Shown here: positions 1 to 7,402 of the stretch, piece by piece
Layout of the letters: each line of letters starts with the position of its first letter
Numbering within the stretch: position 1 is the first letter of the stretch
Assembly (NCBI GenBank): GCA_023301205.1
Contig: JALZVC010000183.1
Span: 1 to 11,326, forward strand
Origin: Flavobacteriaceae bacterium
Lineage (GTDB): Bacteria > Bacteroidota > Bacteroidia > Flavobacteriales > Flavobacteriaceae
Direction: 5' to 3'
Length of the DNA: 11,326 nucleotides
The notes under the pieces: model-generated
What the model saw: the letters and a program-made list of their open reading frames with translations, nothing else
Told to the model about the DNA's origin: nothing
Databases searched by the model: none
Program-made: the position numbers and the translations under genes

Positions 1-233
1 CCTCTAATCTGGCATTCACGTCGTATCTCTTCGTTATCTGGTAATAAGAATGAGCCGCCTCTGTAATTGAGCAACCATTTTACTTTTACTTGACGATCTA
101 AAGTCCAATAGGTAATTCCGTAAGCCTTTAGGTGTTCTTCTTGTCCATCGGCATCCATCGGGATTAGTATGTAAGAAGCACTGGCTTGAAGCCCGAAAAA
201 AAGAAAAGAAATAATAATGATCAATCGTGTCAT
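1..233 (-). CDS. Exported asparagine synthetase B-like protein, N-terminal part (truncated by window edge)
   Basis: Reading from an ATG at 233 toward base 1 gives an open frame of 77 codons that runs off the window. The product starts with a Sec-type signal peptide (MTR, a hydrophobic run rich in Ile and Phe, then ASA before SYILIPMDADGQ), so the mature protein is probably periplasmic or outer-membrane associated. The segments YILIPMD, LKAYGITYW and WLLNYRGGSFLLP match, from memory, a family of about 400 residues conserved in Bacteroidota. It is routinely labelled asparagine synthetase B although it carries a signal peptide, and it often sits beside dnaB. The true biochemical role is unknown to me. 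The 150-nt gap to dnaB shows no perfect TAnnTTTG promoter. A readthrough transcript from dnaB is possible. Confidence 0.8.
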   Translation of the reverse strand, partial: MTRLIIIISFLFFGLQASASYILIPMDADGQEEHLKAYGITYWTLDRQVKVKWLLNYRGGSFLLPDNEEIRRECQIR

Positions 234-382
234 GTACCGTGTATTAAAAGATGCTGTATTATAAGTCTTGTATGCGCTAAGATACTGACAAATTTTAAGC
301 CAAAGTGAGCATACAGTCAACATTTCCGAAGAAATTTGAATACACAGTATCATCTACTAAAATAAAGAAAAAGGGCAATGTG

Positions 383-1939
383 TTAAAACGGAACGTCATT
401 GTCATCATCGGCACCCAGGTCATCGTTCATTGAACTACCAAAAGCTTCGTCTGCAGAAGGTAGATTTTTAGTTTTAAAGGTGTCGTCATTAGCAGCGTCG
501 TTCATACTAGAATGCAACTCTGTAGGCGTAAAATTAAAGGTCTCCAGGTTTTCAAAACGACCTAAATGACCGATAAACTTTAAACGAATCTCATCCAGAC
601 CACCGTTACGGTGTTTTGCTATAATAAATTCTGCCTGACCGTCTGTTGGTGAGTGTTCATCATCATCCCACTCTTCAATTTTATAGTATTCTGGACGGTA
701 AATAAATGATACAATATCTGCATCTTGCTCAATCGCTCCAGATTCACGAAGGTCACTCAATAATGGGCGTTTACTTCCTCCACGAGTTTCAACAGCACGA
801 GATAATTGTGATAGTGCGATTACTGGTATTGCTAATTCTTTTGCGAGTGCTTTTAGGTTACGAGATATCGTAGAAATCTCTTGTTCACGATTTCCTCCAT
901 TTTTATTTCCTCCTGCTGTCATTAACTGCAGGTAATCAATCATTATTAATTTAATACCGTGTTGCGAAGCTAGACGCCTTGCTTTTGCACGTAAATCAAA
1001 AATAGATAGCGATGGTGTATCATCTATAAATAATGGTGCCTTTTCAAGCGCTTGTACTCTAACATTCAACTGTTCCCACTCGTGCTTCTCTAAGTTTCCT
1101 GTTCTTAACTTTTCTGAAGATAATTTTGTTTCCGAAGAAATTAAACGTGTAATTAATTGTACAGATGACATCTCTAGTGAGAAGAATGCTACTGGAATAT
1201 TGTGATCTACCGCCACATTACGCGCCATAGATAAAGTGAGCGCAGTTTTACCCATACCTGGACGTGCAGCAATGATAATTAAATCACTGGGTTGCCATCC
1301 TGAGGTTAATTTGTCTACCAACTCAAATCCTGAAGGAATCCCGGAGAGTCCTTCTCTATTTGCAATTTCTTCAATCTTCTTCTTTGCAGCGATAACTAAC
1401 TGTTGTGCTGTTTCTGAAGATCGTTTTATATTTCCTTGGGTAATCTCATAAAGTTTCGATTCTGCGGTGTCTAATAAATCAAAAACATCTGTTGTCTCAT
1501 CGTAAGATTCTTCGATAATCTCATTAGATATCTTAATCAAACTACGCTGAATAAATTTTTGAAGTATGATTCTAGAGTGAAATTCAATATGTGCAGAAGA
1601 TGATACTTTTTGTGTCAATTGAATCAAGTAAAACTCGCCTCCAGCAGCCTTCAGTTTTTCCATTTTCTTTAAGCGCGCCGAAACGGTTAACAAGTCGACT
1701 GGGGAACCTTCTTTAAACAGAATATAGATGGCCTCAAATATGTGCTGATGCGCCTCTTTATAGAAAACATCAGAGTTTAAGATATCGATAACATCGTCTA
1801 CTCCTTTTTTATCAATCATCATAGCCCCCAAAACAACTTCCTCAAGATCAATTGCTTGTGGTGGTATTTTACCTTTTTCTAGCGCAACAACTGGTGTTGT
1901 ACGCTTTTTAAAGGATGAGGGTGACTGAGCTGGTTCCAT
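383..1939 (-). CDS. dnaB: Replicative DNA helicase DnaB
   Basis: This is the hexameric replicative helicase that unwinds DNA at the fork and works with DnaG primase. The protein has 518 residues. The N-terminal DnaB domain spans roughly residues 28-130, followed by a linker helix. The RecA-like motor has Walker A RPGMGKTA (226-233), the FFSLEMS motif (252-258), Walker B LIMIDYLQL with Asp335, and LSQLSRAVE then SDLRESGAIEQDADIV (395-410). There is no intein or frameshift. The tail beyond about 470 is low-complexity and acidic and ends DDDNDVPF, resembling the SSB C-terminal tip. The ATG at 1939 gives the usual family start. A terminator at 2055-2086 separates it from accA, so it needs its own promoter within 1940-2052. 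I see no perfect TAnnTTTG there. Confidence 0.98.
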   Translation of the reverse strand: MEPAQSPSSFKKRTTPVVALEKGKIPPQAIDLEEVVLGAMMIDKKGVDDVIDILNSDVFYKEAHQHIFEAIYILFKEGSPVDLLTVSARLKKMEKLKAAGGEFYLIQLTQKVSSSAHIEFHSRIILQKFIQRSLIKISNEIIEESYDETTDVFDLLDTAESKLYEITQGNIKRSSETAQQLVIAAKKKIEEIANREGLSGIPSGFELVDKLTSGWQPSDLIIIAARPGMGKTALTLSMARNVAVDHNIPVAFFSLEMSSVQLITRLISSETKLSSEKLRTGNLEKHEWEQLNVRVQALEKAPLFIDDTPSLSIFDLRAKARRLASQHGIKLIMIDYLQLMTAGGNKNGGNREQEISTISRNLKALAKELAIPVIALSQLSRAVETRGGSKRPLLSDLRESGAIEQDADIVSFIYRPEYYKIEEWDDDEHSPTDGQAEFIIAKHRNGGLDEIRLKFIGHLGRFENLETFNFTPTELHSSMNDAANDDTFKTKNLPSADEAFGSSMNDDLGADDDNDVPF

Positions 1940-2054
1940 AGGACGAAAGTAAGGATAAACTAATGATTAGATGTGGAAAATAAGATGACGGATATCAACC
2001 ATTCATTAACAAGAGCACTGTTAACAAGTTGTGAAATTTGTTAATAAGCCACAA

Positions 2055-2086
2055 AAAAAATCTGAAGCAAAGACTTCAGATTTTTT
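2055..2086 (-). terminator. Intrinsic terminator after accA
   Basis: The arms at 2055-2067 and 2074-2086 pair perfectly over 13 bp around a 6-nt loop. The core is TCTGAAG/CTTCAGA, flanked by A and T runs. On the minus strand the hairpin ends in eight T (2053-2060), the form of a rho-independent terminator, 22 nt past the accA stop. It insulates dnaB from accA. Confidence 0.85.
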
Positions 2087-2107
2087 AAAGTACTGTTATG
2101 ACCGAAA

Positions 2108-3061
2108 TTACTCTTTATAAACGCCCATATTTAAATATTTATCCATTCTTTTATCCACAATATCTATTGGTGATAAGTCTTTTAAAACGGCATATTCTTT
2201 TTCGATAGCACTAGCTACTGTTTTAAAAGTAGTCTCAGGATCACTATGTGCACCACCTAAAGGCTCCTTGATAATTAGGTCTATCAATTTTTGTTTTTTC
2301 ATGTCTGTAGCAGTAAGTTTTAATGCTTCTGCTGCTTGTTCTTTATACTCCCAACTTTTCCATAAAATGGAAGAGCAACTTTCTGGAGATATTACTGAGT
2401 ACCAGGTGTTTTCTAACATCAATACTCGATCACCTACACCTATTCCTAAGGCACCACCGCTGGCGCCTTCACCAATAATAACAACAATGATAGGCACTTT
2501 TAATCGTGTCATTTCAAGAATATTACGTGCAATGGCCTCACCTTGCCCTCTTTCTTCTGCTTCCATACCAGGATAAGCCCCTGGCGTATCTATAAGACAT
2601 ACTACAGGAATGCCAAACTTTTCTGCAGACTTCATTAAGCGCAATGCTTTACGATACCCTTCTGGATTTGCCATCCCAAAATTTCTGAACTGTCGTGCTT
2701 TTGTGTTAGATCCTTTTTGTTGCCCAATAAACATATAACTCTGGTCACCAATCTTACCTAAGCCACCCACCATCGCTTTATCGTCTTTAAAGTTTCTGTC
2801 TCCATGCAACTCTAAAAAAGAATCTCCACAAATGGCATTTATATAATCCATCGTATAAGGACGATTGGGATGACGGGATAATAATACCCGTTGCCAAGGA
2901 GTTAGATTCTTATATATGTCTTTTTTGGTATCGTTTAGTTTCTTCTCTATTTGCTTGCACGTATTAGTAACATCTACCTCACTGTCTTCACCTATCTGGC
3001 AAGCCTTTTCAAACTGTTCTTGTAATTCTTTTATAGGGAGTTCAAAGTCAAGATATTCCAT
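2108..3061 (-). CDS. accA: Acetyl-CoA carboxylase carboxyltransferase subunit alpha
   Basis: AccA, with AccD, transfers the carboxyl group from carboxybiotin on AccB to acetyl-CoA, making malonyl-CoA for fatty-acid synthesis in the cytoplasm. The product has 317 residues, close to E. coli AccA (319). The N-terminal helical region contains [22 protein letters not shown] (residues 53-74), typical of the alpha subunit. The crotonase-like carboxyltransferase core has ELHGDRNF (84-91), [10 protein letters not shown] (156-165), the oxyanion glycine-rich loop [12 protein letters not shown] (197-208) and YSVISPES (221-228). The ATG at 3061 gives the standard N terminus. A TAnnTTTG element lies 33-40 nt upstream and a terminator follows, so it is probably a single-gene transcript. 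No accD or accBC is present here. Confidence 0.97.
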   Translation of the reverse strand: MEYLDFELPIKELQEQFEKACQIGEDSEVDVTNTCKQIEKKLNDTKKDIYKNLTPWQRVLLSRHPNRPYTMDYINAICGDSFLELHGDRNFKDDKAMVGGLGKIGDQSYMFIGQQKGSNTKARQFRNFGMANPEGYRKALRLMKSAEKFGIPVVCLIDTPGAYPGMEAEERGQGEAIARNILEMTRLKVPIIVVIIGEGASGGALGIGVGDRVLMLENTWYSVISPESCSSILWKSWEYKEQAAEALKLTATDMKKQKLIDLIIKEPLGGAHSDPETTFKTVASAIEKEYAVLKDLSPIDIVDKRMDKYLNMGVYKE

Positions 3062-3093
3062 ATTATCTACTTTTTTGTGGTTTATTTAGTCTA

Positions 3094-3101
3094 CAAATAT
3101 A
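3094..3101 (-). promoter_or_regulatory. -7 promoter element of accA
   Basis: The minus strand reads TATATTTG, an exact match to the Bacteroidota -7 consensus TAnnTTTG. It implies a start site around 3087 and a leader of about 25 nt. There is no clear TTG at -33. The element overlaps the end of a small inverted repeat (AACCAT/ATGGTT). Confidence 0.6.
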
Positions 3102-3117
3102 ACCATTGTCATGGTTT

Positions 3118-4014
3118 CTATAACATCTCATTAGAATTTCTACTACATCGTGTTTTAATAATTCCGTTGGCGATTACGGTGACTAATATGATTCCTGCTC
3201 CTATATAAAATTGAGGGCTCATGTATTCATTATTTCCTAAAATCCACAGTGCTAATAGGATACCATACACAGGTTCCATATTGATGGTAAGCATTACGGT
3301 ATAAGGGCTTATCCATTTCATCACATGAACAGAGGCTATAAAAGCATAAGCAGTACAAGCCGAGGCTAGAATAAAAAGATATACCCAATCCATAAGCGGT
3401 AAGGTAAAAAAGGCTTCAGAAAAGTCCTGTGCATAAAACAAGTAGGCTGTTATACATAACATCCCAAAAGACAATTCATAAAAAGAGATGACCGAAGCAT
3501 TATATTTTACGGCAAACTTACCATTGATAACTGAAAATAGTGCTCCTAAAAAAGAAGCTGTTAGCGCGAGTACAATACCCCAAAAATAATTTCCCTCTGC
3601 TTGAAAAATAACATATAACCCAATAATGACTACTAGACCAAAAAGGACCTCATACCAGATGATTTTTCTTCGATAAAATAAAGGCTCTAGAAAGGCTGTA
3701 AAAAATGCACCAGTAGACATAATAGCCAATGTTACAGAAACATTCGATTCTTTAATTGCTCCAAAAAACGCCAACCAATGCACCGCAATAATTAATCCTG
3801 CAAGAAAGAACCCTGCTAATGTTTTAAGCTTAAATTTTAATTTATAACGTTTCAGAAGCACCCAAAACAAAATCAAGACACTTGCAATCACCATCCGGAA
3901 CCATACTAATGGAATTGCTTCGATAGTAATTAAAGCACCTAAAACAGCAGTAAAACCCCATATAAAAACGATTACATGGAGATGGAAATAATTAAGTAGT
4001 TTATCGTTTTGCAT
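3118..4014 (-). CDS. EamA/DMT family permease, substrate unknown
   Basis: This 298-residue inner-membrane protein belongs to the drug/metabolite transporter superfamily. It shows the two-fold EamA repeat: about ten hydrophobic segments, the first half around residues 10-130 and the second around 145-285. Typical family segments are WGFTAVLGALITIEAIPLVW, the VSVTLAIMSTGAFFTAFLEPLFYRR region in repeat one, and TINMEPVYGILLALWILG in repeat two. The substrate cannot be read from sequence; DMT members export amino acids, metabolites or drugs. The start codon lies within the last codons of lptG (14-nt overlap), so the two are probably translationally coupled. There is no sign that it takes part in LPS transport itself. 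Confidence 0.9.
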   Translation of the reverse strand: MQNDKLLNYFHLHVIVFIWGFTAVLGALITIEAIPLVWFRMVIASVLILFWVLLKRYKLKFKLKTLAGFFLAGLIIAVHWLAFFGAIKESNVSVTLAIMSTGAFFTAFLEPLFYRRKIIWYEVLFGLVVIIGLYVIFQAEGNYFWGIVLALTASFLGALFSVINGKFAVKYNASVISFYELSFGMLCITAYLFYAQDFSEAFFTLPLMDWVYLFILASACTAYAFIASVHVMKWISPYTVMLTINMEPVYGILLALWILGNNEYMSPQFYIGAGIILVTVIANGIIKTRCSRNSNEML

Positions 4015-5077
4015 TGCGCAACAAGTAAATGGCTAAGATACCAAAGACAAAATTAGGAAACCAAGTAGCCACTAATGGAGAAAAATCACTCTGTTCTGCG
4101 AGGGTCCCAAAAATCTTATCAAAAAACACAAAAACCATCCCTATCGCAATACCAATAGCTAGATTGGCTCCCATTCCACCTCTTCTTTTTGCAGCAGAAA
4201 CAGCAACAGCAATAATTGTTAGGATGAACACAGAAAATGGAATACTAAAACGCTTATATTTCTCGAGCACATACCTATTAATATAGGAAGAACCTCGCTC
4301 CTTTTCCTGAGTGATGTAAGTATTCAAATCTGAAAAATTAAGCGTCTCTGCAATGTACTTAACAGGGGTAAGATCTTCTAGTTTAAAAGAGAAGGTAGTA
4401 TCTACACTCTTGCGACTTTCTAAAATATCATCATTGACACCTAATGTGCGTTTCTTATAAGACTTAAGTGTGTATGTCGTATCTATTTCGTTATATTTTA
4501 TACTAGTAGCAGAAATCTTATAGACCAGTTTATTATCTTCAAAATGCTCTAAAGTAAAATTGCCTCCAGACTTATTTAGTGTATTAAAATGACTCACATA
4601 AATATAATCATTGTCATTAATTTGCCTAAATACATTTCCTTTGTCTTTGTCTTTTTTACGGGATAAATACTCATATTTAAACTCATTATACCCCTTACTC
4701 GCTAGTGGTGCTAAATAAAGTGTAAGTCCTAAACCAAGCACAAAAACGATGGTAGCGCCTATTATAAAAGGTCTTAAAAAACGATAATAAGACACCCCAC
4801 TACTTAAAAAAGCTATCACTTCTGTATTATTTGCCAACTTAGAAGTAAACCAAATAATAGACAAAAATAAAAACAATGGAAAAAGTAGATTTGCAAAGTA
4901 AACCGTAAACTCTAAAAAATAAATAACAATGGCCTTTATAGGCACCTCATTTGCTAAGATTTTATCAATCTTTTCAGCTAAATGGACGGTAATCCCAATA
5001 GGAATAAAAAGCAACAGTAGTAACCCAAAAGTCCCAAGGTATTTTTTTAAAATGTATTTATCGAGAATGCTTAACAC
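4001..5077 (-). CDS. lptG: LptF/LptG family LPS-export permease, most like LptG
   Basis: LptF and LptG form the membrane part of the LptB2FG ABC transporter that extracts lipopolysaccharide from the inner membrane and passes it to LptC/LptA. The 358-residue protein has the family layout: an N-terminal ILDKYILKKYL motif, TM segments at about 14-36, 50-80 and 100-124, a periplasmic jellyroll-type domain (about 130-265), and three C-terminal TM segments (about 276-296, 302-323, 335-355). The LDKYI start and the C-terminal AKRRGGMGANLAIGI resemble LptG more than LptF. The frame opens with GTG at 5077; no ATG lies near the conserved N terminus, so GTG is the likely start. It follows tgt by 63 nt and overlaps the downstream permease gene. 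Confidence 0.88.
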   Translation of the reverse strand: MLSILDKYILKKYLGTFGLLLLLFIPIGITVHLAEKIDKILANEVPIKAIVIYFLEFTVYFANLLFPLFLFLSIIWFTSKLANNTEVIAFLSSGVSYYRFLRPFIIGATIVFVLGLGLTLYLAPLASKGYNEFKYEYLSRKKDKDKGNVFRQINDNDYIYVSHFNTLNKSGGNFTLEHFEDNKLVYKISATSIKYNEIDTTYTLKSYKKRTLGVNDDILESRKSVDTTFSFKLEDLTPVKYIAETLNFSDLNTYITQEKERGSSYINRYVLEKYKRFSIPFSVFILTIIAVAVSAAKRRGGMGANLAIGIAIGMVFVFFDKIFGTLAEQSDFSPLVATWFPNFVFGILAIYLLRNAKR

Positions 5078-5090
5078 TAAAAAAAATTAA

Positions 5091-5142
5091 AGTTTAATAT
5101 TCACTATTCAAATTAGTGACAACTACAACTGAATATTAGACT
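5091..5142 (-). promoter_or_regulatory. Nested inverted repeats between tgt and lptG, possible attenuator
   Basis: TAATATTCA (5095-5103) is repeated inverted as TGAATATTA (5130-5138). Within it lies a second hairpin, TCACTA/TAGTGA (5101-5106 and 5114-5119, 7-nt loop). The two share bases and so would be alternative folds. On the minus strand a run of eight T (plus-strand A at 5079-5086) follows directly before the GTG start of lptG. The arrangement could attenuate or terminate transcription from tgt into lptG. The function is inferred only. Confidence 0.4.
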
Positions 5143-6271
5143 AAAGTCTTTTATCCATTTGTTTCACCATTATATTTTTCCATTTTGTAAAATCGCCTGC
5201 AATAATATGTTTTCTAGCTTCACGCACTAACCAAAGATAAAAACCAAGGTTATGAATCGTAGCAATCTGCCTACCTAACATTTCATTAACGGTAAAAAGA
5301 TGCCTAACGTATGCTTTACTATAAGCAGTATCTACCCAAGTAATCGCCATATCATCAATCACAGAGAAATCTGCCTCCCATTTTTTATTTTTTATATTGA
5401 TCGTTCCGTGTGCTGTAAATAGCATTCCGTTACGGCCATTTCTTGTAGGCATCACACAATCAAACATATCAATACCAAGTGCAATATTTTCTAATAAATT
5501 AATAGGAGTACCAACTCCCATTAAATAACGCGGTTTATCTTTAGGTAGTATCGCTGTTACTACTTCTGTCATAGCATACATTTCTTCTGCAGGTTCTCCC
5601 ACAGACAAACCCCCAATAGCATTACCCTCGGCTCCCACGCCAGCAATATACTCAGCAGATTGTTGCCTTAAATCTTTGTAGGTGCTTCCTTGAACAATAG
5701 GGAAAAAAGTTTGACCGTAGTCATATTTATAAGGTAGCTTATCAAGATGGGATAAACATCTTTCTAACCATCGATGTGTCATATGCATCGATCGTTTGGC
5801 ATAATTGTAATCGCAAGGATAGGGCGTGCACTCGTCAAAAGCCATAATAATATCTGCTCCTATGCTACGCTGTATCTCCATTACATTTTCAGGGGTAAAC
5901 GTATGGTAACTCCCGTCAATATGCGATTTAAATTTTACACCAGATTCTTTAATTTTATTGTTTCCAGAAAGCGAATACACTTGGTAACCACCACTATCGG
6001 TAAGGATATTTCTATCCCAATTCATAAACTTGTGCAAACCACCCGCTTTCTCAATAATTTCTAAGGAAGGGCGTAGATATAAATGGTAGGTATTTCCTAA
6101 AATAACATCTGGATTAATCTCATCTGCCAGTTCTCGCTGATGCACACCTTTAACAGTACCCACAGTACCTACAGGCATAAAGATAGGTGTCTCTATAGGG
6201 CCGTGATCTAGCGTGATTGTACCAGCACGAGCTTGGCTATTTACATCTGTTGCTTCTAGTTTAAAATCCAT
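5141..6271 (-). CDS. tgt: Queuine tRNA-ribosyltransferase (tRNA-guanine transglycosylase)
   Basis: Tgt swaps guanine-34 for preQ1 in tRNAs for Asp, Asn, His and Tyr, the committed step of queuosine modification. The 376-residue TIM-barrel protein is full length. It shows TDSGGYQVYSL with the general acid/base Asp92, MAFDEC (143-148), GNAIGGLSVGE (216-226), MGVGTP (251-256), and the nucleophile region FDCVMPTRNGRNG with Asp271. The zinc site is altered: the three cysteines of the usual CxCxxC motif correspond to Ala309, Thr311 and Asp314, while the fourth ligand, the histidine of TIHNL, is kept as His340. From memory, related Bacteroidota proteins share this loss. The ATG at 6271 is 18 nt below a perfect -7 element. 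lptG follows after 63 nt. Confidence 0.96.
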   Translation of the reverse strand: MDFKLEATDVNSQARAGTITLDHGPIETPIFMPVGTVGTVKGVHQRELADEINPDVILGNTYHLYLRPSLEIIEKAGGLHKFMNWDRNILTDSGGYQVYSLSGNNKIKESGVKFKSHIDGSYHTFTPENVMEIQRSIGADIIMAFDECTPYPCDYNYAKRSMHMTHRWLERCLSHLDKLPYKYDYGQTFFPIVQGSTYKDLRQQSAEYIAGVGAEGNAIGGLSVGEPAEEMYAMTEVVTAILPKDKPRYLMGVGTPINLLENIALGIDMFDCVMPTRNGRNGMLFTAHGTINIKNKKWEADFSVIDDMAITWVDTAYSKAYVRHLFTVNEMLGRQIATIHNLGFYLWLVREARKHIIAGDFTKWKNIMVKQMDKRL

Positions 6272-6288
6272 ATAAAATCTTGAAAGCG

Positions 6289-6296
6289 CAAAGATA
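6289..6296 (-). promoter_or_regulatory. -7 promoter element of tgt
   Basis: The minus strand reads TATCTTTG, an exact TAnnTTTG match, giving a short leader of about 10 nt. A 15-nt palindrome (6307-6321) lies 11-25 nt upstream, where a -33 element or regulator would sit. No TTG at canonical spacing is visible. Confidence 0.6.
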
Positions 6297-6306
6297 CCCT
6301 TTTATA

Positions 6307-6321
6307 GTATTTCTGAAATAC
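6307..6321. promoter_or_regulatory. Palindrome upstream of tgt, candidate operator
   Basis: GTATTTC-T-GAAATAC is a perfect inverted repeat with 7-nt arms around one base. It lies between the -7 box and the expected -33 position of the tgt promoter. Size and position fit the binding site of a dimeric regulator, but no regulator is known. Confidence 0.4.
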
Positions 6322-6365
6322 CAATACCTTGCTTAATCTGTATTTAAAAGACAATCACAGCCATA

Positions 6366-6407
6366 TCAGTTATTGTTAACTAATACCCTAAAATCGTTAA
6401 TAACTGA
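6366..6407. repeat. Inverted repeat in the tgt-transketolase divergent region
   Basis: TCAGTTATT (6366-6374) is matched by AATAACTGA (6399-6407), separated by 24 nt, with GTTAAC (6375-6380) beside the left arm. It lies upstream of both divergent promoters, so it could be an operator shared by the two. The role is inferred. Confidence 0.35.
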
Positions 6408-6442
6408 ACCAATCACACTGAGAGTACCGCCTAGGATTCTAG

Positions 6443-6450
6443 TACTTTTG
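6443..6450 (+). promoter_or_regulatory. -7 promoter element of the transketolase operon
   Basis: TACTTTTG is an exact TAnnTTTG match 22 nt before the ATG at 6473. It overlaps the palindromic AGTACT (6441-6446), which pairs with AGTAC at 6423-6427. No clear -33 TTG is seen. Confidence 0.65.
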
Positions 6451-6472
6451 ACATTCATATTTTAATATTATT

Positions 6473-7318
6473 ATGGCAGACATTGCACAATTAGAAAACA
6501 TGGTCACTCAAGTACGTCGTGACATTATAAGGCAAGTTCACAAAGTAAATTCTGGTCACCCAGGAGGGTCTTTAGGCTGCGCAGAATTTTTTGTCGCACT
6601 TTATCAAGAAGTGATGGACCGCAAAGAACGTTTTGATATGAATGGAGAGGGCGAAGATCTTTTCTTCCTATCTAATGGACATATTTCTCCCGTATTTTAC
6701 AGCGTACTCGCACGTTCTGGATACTTCCCTGTAGAAGAACTAAACACCTTTAGGTTATTAAACTCCAGACTTCAAGGACATCCTACAACACACGAAGGTC
6801 TTCCTGGAATCCGTATGGCATCTGGGTCGTTGGGGCAAGGTATTTCTGTATCAATTGGCGCTGCAGCAACTAAAAAATTAAATAATGACAAACATATCAT
6901 CTACACGCTATGTGGTGATGGTGAGTTACAAGAAGGTCAAAACTGGGAAGCCATTATGTATGCAGCCGCAAACAAAGTGGACAACCTTATTGTTTCTATT
7001 GACCTTAATGGCCAGCAGATTGATGGATCTACAGATGATGTACTAGGTATGGGTAGTATCCGCGCAAAATTTGAAGCCTTTGGTTGGGATGTTCTCGACG
7101 TAAAAGAAGGTAATAATATGAAAGCCGTAATTGAGGGTCTAAAAACTGCAAAATCAAAAACAGGTAACGGAAAGCCTATATGTGTTTTATTACATACAGT
7201 GATGGGTAATGGTATTGATTTTATGATGCATACGCACGCTTGGCACGGGAAAGCACCTAATGATGAGCAACTAGCAGAAGGCTTATCCCAGAATCCTGAA
7301 ACACTAGGAGATTATTAA
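6473..7318 (+). CDS. Transketolase, N-terminal (thiamine-diphosphate PP) subunit
   Basis: This is the first half of a split transketolase, which moves two-carbon ketol units between sugar phosphates in the non-oxidative pentose phosphate pathway. The 281-residue protein corresponds to the PP domain. It has the substrate and cofactor histidine region NSGHPGGSLG (26-35), SNGHISPVFYSVL (67-79), RLQGHPTTHEGLPG (99-112), ASGSLGQG (116-123), and the thiamine-diphosphate/metal motif opening GDGELQEGQ (148-156) and closing at DLN (177-179). The ATG at 6473 fits the family and a promoter lies just before it. The C-terminal half is the next gene, 84 nt downstream. Both subunits are needed for an active site. 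A DXP synthase is excluded by length and motifs. Confidence 0.95.
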   Translation: MADIAQLENMVTQVRRDIIRQVHKVNSGHPGGSLGCAEFFVALYQEVMDRKERFDMNGEGEDLFFLSNGHISPVFYSVLARSGYFPVEELNTFRLLNSRLQGHPTTHEGLPGIRMASGSLGQGISVSIGAAATKKLNNDKHIIYTLCGDGELQEGQNWEAIMYAAANKVDNLIVSIDLNGQQIDGSTDDVLGMGSIRAKFEAFGWDVLDVKEGNNMKAVIEGLKTAKSKTGNGKPICVLLHTVMGNGIDFMMHTHAWHGKAPNDEQLAEGLSQNPETLGDY

Positions 7319-7402
7319 TTTGCCATTCATCATTTAAAACACATCATATTGGTTTTAGCTTACGCGAAAACATTATAAATATTGCCACTTAGGCCTTACA
7401 TT

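Noticed and set aside
1944..1951. Minus-strand TACTTTCG as the dnaB promoter
   Set aside because: It has one mismatch to TAnnTTTG and lies only 5 nt before the ATG, leaving no room for a transcript start and ribosome binding.
7360..7375. GCTTACGCGAAAAC as a decayed copy of a CTTTCGCGAAAG-type dispersed repeat
   Set aside because: Only one degenerate arm is present and no second copy is seen, so a repeat cannot be supported.
7382..7402. Upstream TTG start for the transketolase C-terminal gene
   Set aside because: The seven added residues precede the conserved MKTYTNTG start, and the ATG at 7403 is a stronger start codon.
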